A stretch of DNA of 64,000 bases from Brevibacillus brevis (lineage in GTDB: Bacteria > Bacillota > Bacilli > Brevibacillales > Brevibacillaceae), in NCBI RefSeq assembly GCF_001039275.2, contig NZ_CP030117.1, positions 4,030,001-4,094,000 of the forward strand, written 5' to 3'. The position numbers and the translations under genes are program-made. Under the pieces are notes generated by a model that saw only the letters and a program-made list of their open reading frames with translations, did not search any database and was not told the origin of the DNA. Shown here one piece after another: positions 15,323 to 23,640 of this stretch. Position 1 is the first letter of the stretch. Each line of letters begins with the position of its first letter.

Positions 15323-16492
15323 ATGAACGAGACCAGATCAAGCCGGGTAAAAGCTCGGCGCAAGCACTCACGCAGAAAATGGGTACGTGTTGGGAAGAGC
15401 ACGCTCCTTTTTAGCGTGTTGGCCATCTTCGTCGTCGGAACCTACTACCTATTCCAAACTGCCATGGATAGAGAACATACCAACCCGAACACGCAGCCTG
15501 CTCCTGACAATACCGTGAACCAAAAGACTTCTGTGCAGCTCACCTTTGTCGGTGACATCATGATGTCAGGAAATGTAGAGAAAACCTTACTCGCAAACAG
15601 CTATGACTACCCATACAAGCATGTAAGCTCGCTCTTTTTGCAAGATGATATCACGATTGCCAATTTGGAGACACCGATCACCGAAACAGGTGTTGCTGCA
15701 CAGAACAAGGCGTATGTCTACAAATCATCGCCACTTGCTGTTCCTGCCATGAAAAACGCTGGGATTGATGTGGTGAATCTCGCCAATAATCACTCCATGG
15801 ACCAAGGAGTTCCGGGATTACTGGATACCTTTGACGCTTTGGACAAAAACCGGATTGAATACGTCGGCGCCGGAAAGGATGCAAGCCGTGCCTATTCTCC
15901 TGTATTGATAGAAAAGAACGGCATCAAGATCGCGATTCTCGGCTTCAGCAGGGTCATTCCCGAAACGAGCTGGTATGCAGGGAATTCCCAGCCGGGTATG
16001 GCCGCTTCCTATGATCCTACGCTAGCAGTGAAAGCGATCCAAGATGCGAACAACCAAGCGGATCTCGTCGTGGTGATTGCACACTGGGGTAAGGAACGCT
16101 CCGATTATCCTGTCGATCATCAAAAAGAGTTGTCTCGTGCCTACATCGATGCTGGTGCAGATTTGATTGTTGGCGGTCATCCTCATGTCCTGCAAGGTTT
16201 TGAACGATACAACGAAAAATGGATTGCGTACAGTCTCGGCAATTTCATTTTCACACGATCAAACGAACCCAAGACTTGGGAAACGATGGTTCTGCAAGCA
16301 AGCTGTACGAAAAGTGGTGATTGTGAGCTGACGATGCTTCCGTTTCACGCAGAATTGGGACAAGCTGTACCCATGAATGAAAGCAACGGCGCTGCCCTGC
16401 TAAAACGCATTGAATCCATTTCTGAAAGGGTTGACATCCAAAGCGACGGGCGTGTACAGCCGCGTGCAAAAGCGGTGGAGACTGCCCCCTGA
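15323..16492 (+). CDS. CapA-family protein (PGA synthesis-type phosphoesterase)
   Basis: A 389-residue membrane-anchored protein. After a basic N-terminus (KARRKHSRRKWVRVGKS) a single hydrophobic segment lies at about residues 31-50, and the rest is extracytoplasmic. The PGA_cap domain has the calcineurin-like metal motifs: FVGDIMMSG (about 76-84), ANLETPITETG (about 114-124), NLANNHSMDQG (about 153-163), and GGHPHVLQG (about 284-292). CapA is needed for poly-gamma-glutamate capsule in Bacillus, but no capB or capC is nearby, so this is probably a lone paralogue. ATG 15323 follows AAGGGGGAA; a longer frame upstream overlaps the VOC gene and is rejected. Confidence 0.88.
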   Translation: MNETRSSRVKARRKHSRRKWVRVGKSTLLFSVLAIFVVGTYYLFQTAMDREHTNPNTQPAPDNTVNQKTSVQLTFVGDIMMSGNVEKTLLANSYDYPYKHVSSLFLQDDITIANLETPITETGVAAQNKAYVYKSSPLAVPAMKNAGIDVVNLANNHSMDQGVPGLLDTFDALDKNRIEYVGAGKDASRAYSPVLIEKNGIKIAILGFSRVIPETSWYAGNSQPGMAASYDPTLAVKAIQDANNQADLVVVIAHWGKERSDYPVDHQKELSRAYIDAGADLIVGGHPHVLQGFERYNEKWIAYSLGNFIFTRSNEPKTWETMVLQASCTKSGDCELTMLPFHAELGQAVPMNESNGAALLKRIESISERVDIQSDGRVQPRAKAVETAP

Positions 16493-16495
16493 CAA

Positions 16496-16542
16496 AAGAA
16501 GCCGTGTTTCTAGCTAACTAGAGATACGGCTCTTCTTCTTAT
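16496..16542. terminator. Bidirectional terminator between CapA-like gene and hom
   Basis: AAGAAGCCGTgTtTCTAG and CTAGAgAtACGGCTCTTCTT pair across a CTAA loop. T-rich sequence (CTTCTTCTT) follows on the plus strand, and TTCTTTTG follows on the minus strand. The two genes converge here. Confidence 0.8.
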
Positions 16543-16554
16543 GATTCCTCTTTC

Positions 16555-17820
16555 TTACGCAGATTCGATAATGGGGAAGCAGCGCACTTCTAAGCCAAAA
16601 TCATTTTTCAATAGGGACTCGTGCTCTTCACTGATTCCTGTCACGATCAAACCTGCGCGCAAGACGCCTCCTAAGTCGAATTGGACTTTAAGTTTATGCA
16701 CGTTGACTCCTGCCTGCTGAAGGAAATGCAAGACACGGTCTGGCGTAGCAGTATGACATGAGCCCTCCAGATAACACAGGACGTGTTCTTCCGAGTCCAC
16801 CGTGACACCAGCTTTGGGAGCCGTTTTTTCTTTCCAGGTAGGATGCGGTGTGAATGGCTGTGTCAATAAATAGGCCAAATCCTCGACGACAGCACTCGCT
16901 GTAGGGAGCTCTCCTGCCCCTCTTCCTGTAAACAACAAGTCTCCCACGATGTTGCCGGATAGCTGTACAGCATTAAACGCGTCGTGGATTTGTGCCAACG
17001 GATGGCTCAGCGGAAGCATGGTTGGTTCAACAGATAGGCGAATTCCTTTCTCAGCTTGATAGGCCTGCGCGATCAGCTTGATCCGGTATCCCAGCTCGCT
17101 CGCAATCCGAATGTGACCTGCTGACAAATCTGCAATTCCTTTGCGAACAACATCTGCTAAAGGCAGTGATTCTCCGTAAACAAGCTGTGCCAAGATATAC
17201 AACTTGTACATAGCATCAAAGCCTTCTACATCCGAACGAGGGTCTGCTTCCGCATAGCCCAGCTCCTGCGCTTGCTTGAGCACCTCCTGGTAAGAGAGCT
17301 GCTCTGCCTCCATTTTCGTCAAAATGAAGTTCGTTGTTCCGTTGAGAATACCGCGAACGCCTTGAATATCGTTCGTGCGCAGGAACTGCCGGAGCACGCT
17401 CAAGATCGGGATGCCCCCTGCCACACTCGCTTCATAGGCAAGATGCACTTGATGCTGATTGGCCAAATCGACTAGCTCTGTTCCTTTTTTCGCCAAAAGT
17501 TCTTTGTTAGCAGTTACTACATGGCAGCCCTTTTCGATCAAAGCACGGACGTAGTCATAGGTAGGTTCTACACCGCCCATGACCTCCACCACGATATCCA
17601 CATCGCTGTTCAATACATCCTCAAAGTCTGTTGTCAGTAAAGTCGGGTCGATAGGAACCGCCCGCTCTTTTTCCGAGTCACGCACCAATGCCTTGACGAT
17701 CTCAATTCGTTTACCCAGACGAGAAGCCAGCTTCTCCTGTTGTGAACGGATCGTTTTGATTACGCCTCCACCCACTGTCCCCAATCCCAATAATCCCACG
17801 CGTACCACTTCTGCACTCAT
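16555..17820 (-). CDS. hom: Homoserine dehydrogenase
   Basis: Reduces aspartate semialdehyde to homoserine, the branch point to threonine and methionine. The NAD(P) loop GLGTVGGG is at residues 11-18. The central EVMGGVEPTYDYVRALIEKG and the catalytic-domain segment GYAEADPRSDVEGFDAMYKL are canonical. A C-terminal ACT domain (about 345-421) suggests amino-acid feedback control. I use ATG 17818-17820, with GGGGTGG 5 bases upstream; a GTG three codons earlier is possible. thrC and thrB do not follow, and hom ends at a terminator. Two SAM-I riboswitches precede it, so SAM limits its expression. Confidence 0.95.
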   Translation of the reverse strand: MSAEVVRVGLLGLGTVGGGVIKTIRSQQEKLASRLGKRIEIVKALVRDSEKERAVPIDPTLLTTDFEDVLNSDVDIVVEVMGGVEPTYDYVRALIEKGCHVVTANKELLAKKGTELVDLANQHQVHLAYEASVAGGIPILSVLRQFLRTNDIQGVRGILNGTTNFILTKMEAEQLSYQEVLKQAQELGYAEADPRSDVEGFDAMYKLYILAQLVYGESLPLADVVRKGIADLSAGHIRIASELGYRIKLIAQAYQAEKGIRLSVEPTMLPLSHPLAQIHDAFNAVQLSGNIVGDLLFTGRGAGELPTASAVVEDLAYLLTQPFTPHPTWKEKTAPKAGVTVDSEEHVLCYLEGSCHTATPDRVLHFLQQAGVNVHKLKVQFDLGGVLRAGLIVTGISEEHESLLKNDFGLEVRCFPIIESA

Positions 17821-17850
17821 CCTGACCACCCCATACCCCGAATTTTAGAT

Positions 17851-18016
17851 AAAAAGAAAAGCCATCTTCGATAAGAAGAAGGCTTGTTAGCAGCTACTGC
17901 TCCTCCTCCTTATCTACCAGGACGTATATGTCCTGCAGGAATTGGCACCTTGTCACAAAATATGCGTGACGGTTGCCGGGCTTCATCGGGCCAGTCCCTC
18001 CACCTCTCTGGATAAA
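17851..18016 (-). promoter_or_regulatory. SAM-I riboswitch 2 (hom-proximal) with terminator
   Basis: The minus strand from 18016 shows the S-box core: CTTTATCCAGAGAGGTGGAG, then CCCGATGAAGCCCGGCAACC, AAGGTGCCAATTCCTGC, and the P1 3' strand GATAAG (17909-17914). A terminator hairpin follows, AGCCtTCTTC...GAAGAtGGCTTTTC (about 17857-17884). SAM binding should favour the terminator. It is 30 bases upstream of hom. Confidence 0.93.
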
Positions 18017-18029
18017 GAAAATATGAAAT

Positions 18030-18189
18030 TGAAAAAAACCTTCTTCGCTAAGAAGAAGGTTCATCTACTAATGGAGTAACCCGCTTCTTATCTATCGAGA
18101 CGAAACGTCTCGCAGGAATTGGCACCTTGTCGCAATATGCAACGGTTGCTGGGCTTCATCGGGCCAGACCCTCCACCTCTCTGGATAAG
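18030..18189 (-). promoter_or_regulatory. SAM-I riboswitch 1 (promoter-proximal) with terminator
   Basis: The same S-box core is present: CTTATCCAGAGAGGTGGAG from 18189, CCCGATGAAGCCCAGCAACC, AAGGTGCCAATTCCTGC, and P1 closing at GATAAG (18087-18092). Its own terminator follows, AACCTTCTTC/GAAGAAGGTT with a run of seven T's (18032-18062). It is complete and separate from riboswitch 2, so a transcript to hom must escape both. Confidence 0.93.
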
Positions 18190-18212
18190 AACCATTTATG
18201 CTGTTGAGCTTT

Positions 18213-18241
18213 ATTCTAAGAAATTCCAAGGCAAGCGTCAA
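18213..18241 (-). promoter_or_regulatory. SigA promoter for hom
   Basis: On the minus strand TTGACG (18236-18241) and TAGAAT (18213-18218) are separated by 17 bases. Transcription would start about 15-20 bases before the first S-box, as expected. Confidence 0.8.
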
Positions 18242-18285
18242 CAAAATTCTTTCTTTTCTGATTGCAAGCTGATTTCGCCAGGCTT

Positions 18286-18417
18286 TCAATTGTGGGTGAA
18301 CAGGCTTTCTACCTCTTCCATCTTGCAGCAAGTGCAATGAAACCCGCCCTCCTGGCATTCCTCAGGCTGCTCTTTTTCCTCGACATATCCGCACCATTGG
18401 CAAATCATAAGTTGCAT
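18286..18417 (-). CDS. Small Cys-rich putative zinc-binding protein
   Basis: A 43-residue reading frame beginning MQLMICQWCGYVEEKEQPEE with CxxC at 6-9, one Cys in EECQ, and CTCC at about 28-31. The pattern CxxC...C...CxCC suggests a small zinc ribbon. I do not recognise a family. The start is uncertain because no good ribosome binding site precedes it (alternative ATG at 18408). The hom promoter lies just past its stop. The regular Cys spacing supports a real gene, but it could be chance. Confidence 0.55.
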   Translation of the reverse strand: MQLMICQWCGYVEEKEQPEECQEGGFHCTCCKMEEVESLFTHN

Positions 18418-18489
18418 CGTCGCACGCCATAAGGAACCTGTTTCCATCTATGAAATTGTCTATTCTCACTACTACCCTCAGATTTTACC

Positions 18490-18981
18490 TTATTTTTCCC
18501 TATTTTGTGAACATTGCTCGTGGGCCAGTAGCCATTCCTTTCGCCACAAGCCACCCGAATAGCCTGTTAAACTCCCGTTTGCTCCTATAATTCTGTGACA
18601 GGGTACGATGATGTTCAGCCGATTTTTTCCGTTGGCATTCCCGACAGCCCTCACCGCATTTTCCTTCCCAATCAACGCGGCTAGCTCCGTGTACGTAATC
18701 TTGTGCGCATAGGGAAGGGTGGTCAATGTGTGCCAGACTGTTTTCTGAAAGTCTGTCCCTTTCATACACAGGGGAACAGAAAAGGACTGTCTCTCGCCGG
18801 AAAAATATTCGTCCAGTTGTTGCCGACAAACGAGGAGAGGCTCTAGGCATTTGTCTTCTTGTTCAAGCAAAATGGGTTCGTCCCGATCTGTGAACATGAT
18901 CGAACATACCCCGTCTTCTGTCCCACTGATTTCCAAGATGCCGAGTGGCGAAACATAGTCAATTGTCTGTAATCTCTCCAT
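18490..18981 (-). CDS. ogt: Methylated-DNA--protein-cysteine methyltransferase
   Basis: Removes methyl groups from O6-methylguanine in DNA onto its own cysteine, a one-time repair. The active-site motif IVPCHRII contains the acceptor Cys128. The helix-turn-helix with the Arg finger, ENAVRAVGNANGKN, precedes it at about 107-120. The 163-residue length is typical of the Ogt type rather than Ada. It follows the DinB gene by a few bases on the same strand and probably shares its transcript. Confidence 0.93.
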   Translation of the reverse strand: MERLQTIDYVSPLGILEISGTEDGVCSIMFTDRDEPILLEQEDKCLEPLLVCRQQLDEYFSGERQSFSVPLCMKGTDFQKTVWHTLTTLPYAHKITYTELAALIGKENAVRAVGNANGKNRLNIIVPCHRIIGANGSLTGYSGGLWRKEWLLAHEQCSQNREK

Positions 18982-18988
18982 ACAAGAC

Positions 18989-19504
18989 CTACCCTAGATA
19001 CCGATCTTTCAAAATGGTTCTGTGGTGAGCTTCATGTCCAGCAATCACATAGGCCAGCGTCCTTGCAGATAGCTTGTTTCCGTTGGCAAGTCCTGTACGC
19101 AACCACGCTTCTGGAGAGATTCCGCGAACCTGCGCGATGGTGGAAGCCCGAACAGCCTTATACTCTTCCACTAAATCAGAGAGGTCTCTTCGCTGAAAAC
19201 ACCCGTGTTCGACAAAAGCATTCTCATCAAAACCAACGAGGGGTGTCTGATCTCCTCTCGCGATTCTCAGCAAGCGATAGCTCATGATGCGTTCTGTATC
19301 GACGAGATGACCCAAAACCTCTTTTACCGTCCATTTGCCTGGTGCATACCGATAATCAATTTGCTCAGGCGCAAGTGACGAAAATAACGCGACTTGCCTC
19401 TCTCCTTGTTGTGTGAGGATCGTTTGCAGATCCCCCTCCGGTACAATTCCAATATAATAGTCAAAATATGCAGCGTATTCATCCTGCTTTGGTCGTCTGA
19501 GCAT
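18989..19504 (-). CDS. DinB-family putative metal-dependent hydrolase
   Basis: A 171-residue four-helix-bundle protein of the DinB/YfiT type. The metal ligands of the family are His66 (KEVLGHLVDTER) and the pair in IAGHEAHHRT near the C-terminus. Some relatives are bacillithiol or mycothiol transferases; others have no known function. I use ATG 19502-19504, with GAGGAGTGG about 6 bases upstream; the earlier ATG at 19525 lies inside that site. It is the gene just before ogt. Confidence 0.85.
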   Translation of the reverse strand: MLRRPKQDEYAAYFDYYIGIVPEGDLQTILTQQGERQVALFSSLAPEQIDYRYAPGKWTVKEVLGHLVDTERIMSYRLLRIARGDQTPLVGFDENAFVEHGCFQRRDLSDLVEEYKAVRASTIAQVRGISPEAWLRTGLANGNKLSARTLAYVIAGHEAHHRTILKDRYLG

Positions 19505-19592
19505 GTATTTCCCACTCCTCTTCATTCATTTTGGATAGACAAATTATACCACTATGCATCCTCAGCCAAACATTTCTTGCCCAATACGAACG

Positions 19593-19620
19593 CACCCGCC
19601 TGATCTTCACAGGCGGGTGA
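19593..19620. repeat. Inverted repeat without a T-run
   Basis: CACCCGCCTG and CAGGCGGGTG form a perfect 10-bp stem with a short loop between the stop of the cyclase-family gene and the DinB gene. Neither side is followed by T's, so it may stabilise the upstream mRNA end or act as a weak terminator. Confidence 0.6.
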
Positions 19621-19629
19621 CCGTCACCA

Positions 19630-20253
19630 TTATACGCTATGTAAGCCTTCAAACAGTAGGACCCTTGCCGGGGCTGCATCCGTGCCGATCAGCTTGAGTG
19701 GTGCAGCTACCAAAAAATACTCGCCTGGTGGGACCTCTCCTAGCCGCAAGCCTTCCACGACAATGACTCCCGCTGCAAACAGCTTTTTATGTGTGGGGTG
19801 TCCTTCCTGGGCGCGTTCGATTCCAAGTGCATCGGTACCAATGCCCCGCACACCCAGCTCACTTAAATACTCTGCCCCTTCTTCTGACAGAAAGATGAAT
19901 TCAAAAGAGAACGCCTCTTCAAAAGAGTTTTTCGTTTTAAACAGGACAAAATCTCCTCGCACAAGATCGAAGCTCTCTAAGTCGGAGCGAGTGATCCTGT
20001 CCTCTACCGCGGTGAGATCGAGAACCTTGCAGCTGCCCACTAGCTTCTCCAAGGAAATACTCTCAAATGTATCGCCAGCATTCACCATGTGCAGGGGAGC
20101 ATCCACATGGGTACCAGTGTGAAGGTCCATGTCGATTCTCGATTCTGTTACATAGCCATTGGTAGTGGTTCGTATTTTCGGCTGCTTTTCCGGCTTGTTT
20201 TTATACACCGTCATTCCTTCGTACACGGTGGCGGTTACATCATACATTTTCAT
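19630..20253 (-). CDS. Cyclase-family (kynurenine formamidase-fold) hydrolase
   Basis: A 207-residue member of the cyclase family (PF04199). The metal motif HTGTHVDAPLH is at residues 45-55. It differs from the kynB-like paralogue at 22884 in lacking the SVDPLDSKELAAHH segment (here GIERAQEGHPTHKKL), so the substrate is likely different. ATG 20251-20253 follows GGAGGG by 8 bases; a TTG two codons upstream is less likely. It overlaps no neighbour but follows the Gfo/Idh gene by about 20 bases, suggesting one transcript with it and zwf. Confidence 0.85.
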   Translation of the reverse strand: MKMYDVTATVYEGMTVYKNKPEKQPKIRTTTNGYVTESRIDMDLHTGTHVDAPLHMVNAGDTFESISLEKLVGSCKVLDLTAVEDRITRSDLESFDLVRGDFVLFKTKNSFEEAFSFEFIFLSEEGAEYLSELGVRGIGTDALGIERAQEGHPTHKKLFAAGVIVVEGLRLGEVPPGEYFLVAAPLKLIGTDAAPARVLLFEGLHSV

Positions 20254-20273
20254 CCCCAACGCCCTCCCTTTGC

Positions 20274-21263
20274 CTACTGTTTTTTTCGATCCGCTGGAAA
20301 AACAATCCCCATCTGTCTTCTCACTTCATCCATGACCTGCATGGCCATTTTGGATACTTCATGCGAATTCGTTGCAGACTGTCTGGCCCCGCTTCTCGCC
20401 AAGTGTAGGAATTCTCTTATTTCATAATGCATGGTCTTCGGGGTTTGAGGCCTTGTCACTTGCTCGATTCGTCCATCCCTGTAACGAATGTCCACTTCTT
20501 TGAGATGGTTGATTCGGTCGATCACCATCGTAGCGTCCTCCCCTTGAATTTCTGCTGGTTGATAGGAGGTCGTAATTTTCGAGAAGCTAATGATTGCATC
20601 CATCTCTCGATACTTCAAAAGCATACTGCCTTCTCCGTCCACACCAGAATCAAGCACAATTCCTTCTGCTTTGATGTCATCTGGTCTGCCAAAAAGGATG
20701 AGTAGCGGATAAAGACAATAGATTCCGATGTCCATCAAGGCTCCGTTTGAAAAAGCAGGATCAAAAGCACGTAAAACCTTTCCTTCGCGATACGCATCAT
20801 AACGCGAAGAATATTGGCAATTGCTAGCAATAAAGCGCCGTACTTTTCCCAGCTTGTGCAGGTTGTCCTGTATCGCAAAAAAATTGGGCAGCAAAGTAGA
20901 TTTGACAGCCTCCATGAGCAGCACGTCATTTCTTTTCGCTGCTTGGATCATTTCTTCAACCTCAAACGCATTGGAAGCCAGTGGCTTTTCGCATAATACG
21001 TGTAACCCCGCGTCCATGCACTGGATCGCTTGCTCCGCGTGGCAGGAGTTGGGGCTCGCAATATAGACTGCGTCCACATTTTTGCTTGCAGTCATTTCTT
21101 CCAGGCTGTTATAGGCGAATGGAGCATGGTACTTGTCAGCGAATTCCTTGGCGCGTTCGATGGTACGTGAATAAACAGCCTGAAGAGAAAATCCTTCTAC
21201 TTCTTGACCAGCCTGGATAAATTCCTCGGTGATCCAGTTCGTTCCAATTACGCCAAATCGCAT
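20274..21263 (-). CDS. Gfo/Idh/MocA-family oxidoreductase
   Basis: An NAD(P)-dependent sugar or inositol dehydrogenase-like enzyme of 329 residues. The Rossmann start is MRFGVIGTNWI, shorter than the usual GxGxxG (G5-x-x-G... with GTN). The catalytic-lysine motif EKPLA is at 92-96, and MEAVKSTLLPNF (about 117-128) is typical of the dihydrodiol/xylose dehydrogenase-like subgroup. It follows zwf by about 24 bases, so it is probably co-expressed with the pentose phosphate enzyme. The substrate is unknown. Confidence 0.85.
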   Translation of the reverse strand: MRFGVIGTNWITEEFIQAGQEVEGFSLQAVYSRTIERAKEFADKYHAPFAYNSLEEMTASKNVDAVYIASPNSCHAEQAIQCMDAGLHVLCEKPLASNAFEVEEMIQAAKRNDVLLMEAVKSTLLPNFFAIQDNLHKLGKVRRFIASNCQYSSRYDAYREGKVLRAFDPAFSNGALMDIGIYCLYPLLILFGRPDDIKAEGIVLDSGVDGEGSMLLKYREMDAIISFSKITTSYQPAEIQGEDATMVIDRINHLKEVDIRYRDGRIEQVTRPQTPKTMHYEIREFLHLARSGARQSATNSHEVSKMAMQVMDEVRRQMGIVFPADRKKQ

Positions 21264-21287
21264 CTCATCCGCTCCCTTTTCTTTTTT

Positions 21288-22787
21288 CTATCTCGTTGCA
21301 GTGACCGGTATTCGTTCCTCGACCTTATCCAGCCACCACACGAATCCGTCTGCTGCAAGCAATTGCTCTGCGGCCTTCGGTCCGAATGAGCCAGCTTCGT
21401 ACGTAAAGAGCGGCACCGAATTTTCCGCAAAGGCTTCCAAAATCGGTGTCACCCACTCCCATGACAGCCGGACCTCATCCCAATGCGCAAAGTAAGTGGA
21501 ATCCCCTCGGAGTGCATCGACCAAGAGCAGCTCGTACGCTTCTGGTACGTCTTTTGTCCCTGCACTGAAATCTACCGTCACCGGTTCAATCTTACCGCTA
21601 TTTGTCGGATTCTTACTATTTACCTGCAAAGCAATACCTTCGTTCGGATTCACGCTGATGATCAACAAATTAGGCGCTGGCGTTTCATTTTGTTCCTGAT
21701 ATAGCTTTTTGTGAGGATTTTTAAACTCAATGACGATCCTGGTTGATTTCTCTTGCAGTCTTTTCCCCGTGCGAATATAAAAAGGTACCCCTTTCCAAAA
21801 CGGATCATCAATCCAGACACGCGTGGCAATATACGTTTCTGTCATCGAAACGGGATCGACACCAGGCTCGTCCCTGTAGCCAGCCACAGGCGTCCCATGA
21901 ATATGTCCTGCGCTATACTGACCGCGAATAACGTGTGTGTGGACTTCTTCTTTCATCATCGGACGCACGGCTGCCATCACCTTGCGCTTTTCTTCTCTGA
22001 TATGGGCGGACGTGATTCGCTTCGGAAGCTGCATAGCGAAGATCATGAGCATTTGGAGCATGTGATTTTGAAGCATGTCGCGCAGTGCCCCGGCTGGCTC
22101 GTAATATCCAGCCCGATCCTCAACGCCGACCGTTTCATTCGCCGTAATTTGTACGTTTGCGATGTACTGATTATTCCAGAGAGCCTGGAAGACCGGATTC
22201 GCAAATTCGAGAGCCTCGAGGTTTTGAACCATCGGTTTTCCCAAGTAATGGTCAATGCGATAAATTTCTTCTTCCGAAAATGCTTTCCCCAGCTTTTCAT
22301 TCAATTCTTTCGCTGATTGCAAATCATGTCCAAACGGTTTTTCAATGATCAGACGCTTCCAGCCTGTCGTTGAGCCCAATCCGCTGGCCTTGACATTGGT
22401 AGCAATTCCCTCGAAAAATTGCGGGGCTACTGACAAGTAAAACATCCGGTTTTGCGGGATCTGCAGCTCTTGCTCTTTTTTCAGGACCAGATCATGTAAC
22501 GTTACATAAGCACGTGGTTCCATGACATCTACTTCCGCATAGCAACAAGCAGACAAGAAAACGTCTAGCTCGCGGGAATCAATCTGGGCACGACGAGAAA
22601 ACTCATGGACAGACTGACGAACAGATTCCTGAAATTCGTTATCAGACCAGACCCTTCTCCCCACACCGATAATCGAAAAGGCAGCAGGCAATTTTTGATC
22701 TACATATAAGTTAAACAGCGCAGGGAAAATTTTGCGTTTGGCTAAATCTCCTGTCGCGCCAAAAAGGACAAAGGTCATCGCTTCCAT
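21288..22787 (-). CDS. zwf: Glucose-6-phosphate 1-dehydrogenase
   Basis: Oxidises glucose-6-phosphate to 6-phosphogluconolactone with NADP+, the entry to the oxidative pentose phosphate pathway. The nucleotide loop GATGDLAKRK is at 10-19. The substrate motif RIDHYLGK is at about 176-183, with the catalytic His. The 499-residue length is normal. No pgl or gnd gene lies nearby; instead the neighbours are two cyclase-family hydrolases and a Gfo/Idh enzyme, all on the same strand. Confidence 0.96.
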   Translation of the reverse strand: MEAMTFVLFGATGDLAKRKIFPALFNLYVDQKLPAAFSIIGVGRRVWSDNEFQESVRQSVHEFSRRAQIDSRELDVFLSACCYAEVDVMEPRAYVTLHDLVLKKEQELQIPQNRMFYLSVAPQFFEGIATNVKASGLGSTTGWKRLIIEKPFGHDLQSAKELNEKLGKAFSEEEIYRIDHYLGKPMVQNLEALEFANPVFQALWNNQYIANVQITANETVGVEDRAGYYEPAGALRDMLQNHMLQMLMIFAMQLPKRITSAHIREEKRKVMAAVRPMMKEEVHTHVIRGQYSAGHIHGTPVAGYRDEPGVDPVSMTETYIATRVWIDDPFWKGVPFYIRTGKRLQEKSTRIVIEFKNPHKKLYQEQNETPAPNLLIISVNPNEGIALQVNSKNPTNSGKIEPVTVDFSAGTKDVPEAYELLLVDALRGDSTYFAHWDEVRLSWEWVTPILEAFAENSVPLFTYEAGSFGPKAAEQLLAADGFVWWLDKVEERIPVTATR

Positions 22788-22883
22788 CTACTTTTTCATT
22801 CCCTTCCTACCTACGCCGTGATGATGGTTATAGTGGTACACTGTTATTATTCGAGAAAATCACTGCTTTATCAATATGCAGCC

Positions 22884-23507
22884 TTAAGAACGACGCAAGA
22901 TTGCACGTACCGGACTTCCATCTGCTTCCATCAAAAGCAGTGGCAGTGCGATCAATTCGTAATCACCCGGTTCGACATGATCGAGCAGGAGCCCCTCCAA
23001 AATATGAATTTCATGCTTGTGAAGTCCGTGATGAGCGGCCAGTTCCTTGCTGTCCAACGGATCGACAGATGGGACATCCACTCCGATCAACCGAATGCCT
23101 TTTTGGGCGAGGAACGCTGGCAAATCCGCTCGCAGATGACAGATGGATGACGGAAACTGATTGGGGTCGCTCCATGATAATGTTTTGAGCAGCAAACGTT
23201 CCACCCCCTCCAGATCAACCTGGGCAAAATCTTCTGGGCCAATGCTGGAACGTCCAGTAAGCTCTACTACTCTTGTCTCTCCGATATACAAGTCCAAAGG
23301 CAATTCAGCTATTTTTCGGCCAACGTCATCGAAGTGAAACGGAGCATCCACATGGGTGCCTGTGTGAACACTCATTGTTACTTTACCGACATTGACCGAT
23401 CCGCTCTCCGCTTTGGGCCAGTTTACGACATAGTGAAAGGGAGTGTCCCCTGGCCAGGTCGGCATACCTGCCATGAGCGGACGGGATATATCTATTATTT
23501 TCATCAT
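22884..23507 (-). CDS. kynB: Kynurenine formamidase (arylformamidase)
   Basis: Hydrolyses N-formylkynurenine to kynurenine in tryptophan breakdown. The metal motif HTGTHVDAPFHFDD is at 48-61. The KynB-specific segment DVPSVDPLDSKELAAHH (about 145-161) and the C-terminal DYELIALPLLLMEADGSPVR match the bacterial arylformamidase type. ATG 23507 has GGTGGAGG 6 bases upstream. No kynA or kynU is beside it, so either the rest of the pathway is elsewhere or the enzyme serves another amide. It heads the minus-strand series kynB-zwf-Gfo/Idh-cyclase. Confidence 0.82.
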   Translation of the reverse strand: MMKIIDISRPLMAGMPTWPGDTPFHYVVNWPKAESGSVNVGKVTMSVHTGTHVDAPFHFDDVGRKIAELPLDLYIGETRVVELTGRSSIGPEDFAQVDLEGVERLLLKTLSWSDPNQFPSSICHLRADLPAFLAQKGIRLIGVDVPSVDPLDSKELAAHHGLHKHEIHILEGLLLDHVEPGDYELIALPLLLMEADGSPVRAILRRS

Positions 23508-23592
23508 GTATCCTCCACCTTCCAGCAACTGTTCATACCTATACTCAGCGTACAGAAAAGACTATATTGAGTCAATATTCTAACATTTTTAC

Positions 23593-23635
23593 CAAAAAAA
23601 GACCGCAGCTTGATAGAGAGCTGACAGTCTTTTCG
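23593..23635 (-). terminator. Terminator after the AAA+ ATPase gene
   Basis: On the minus strand AAAAGACTGtCAGCT and AGCTGcGGTCTTTTTTT pair around an 8-base loop. It lies about 6 bases past the ATPase stop. Confidence 0.85.
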
Positions 23636-23640
23636 TTGAT

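Noticed and set aside
19593..19620. Rho-independent terminator after the cyclase-family gene
   Set aside because: The stem is perfect, but there is no T-run on either side, so it is listed only as an inverted repeat.
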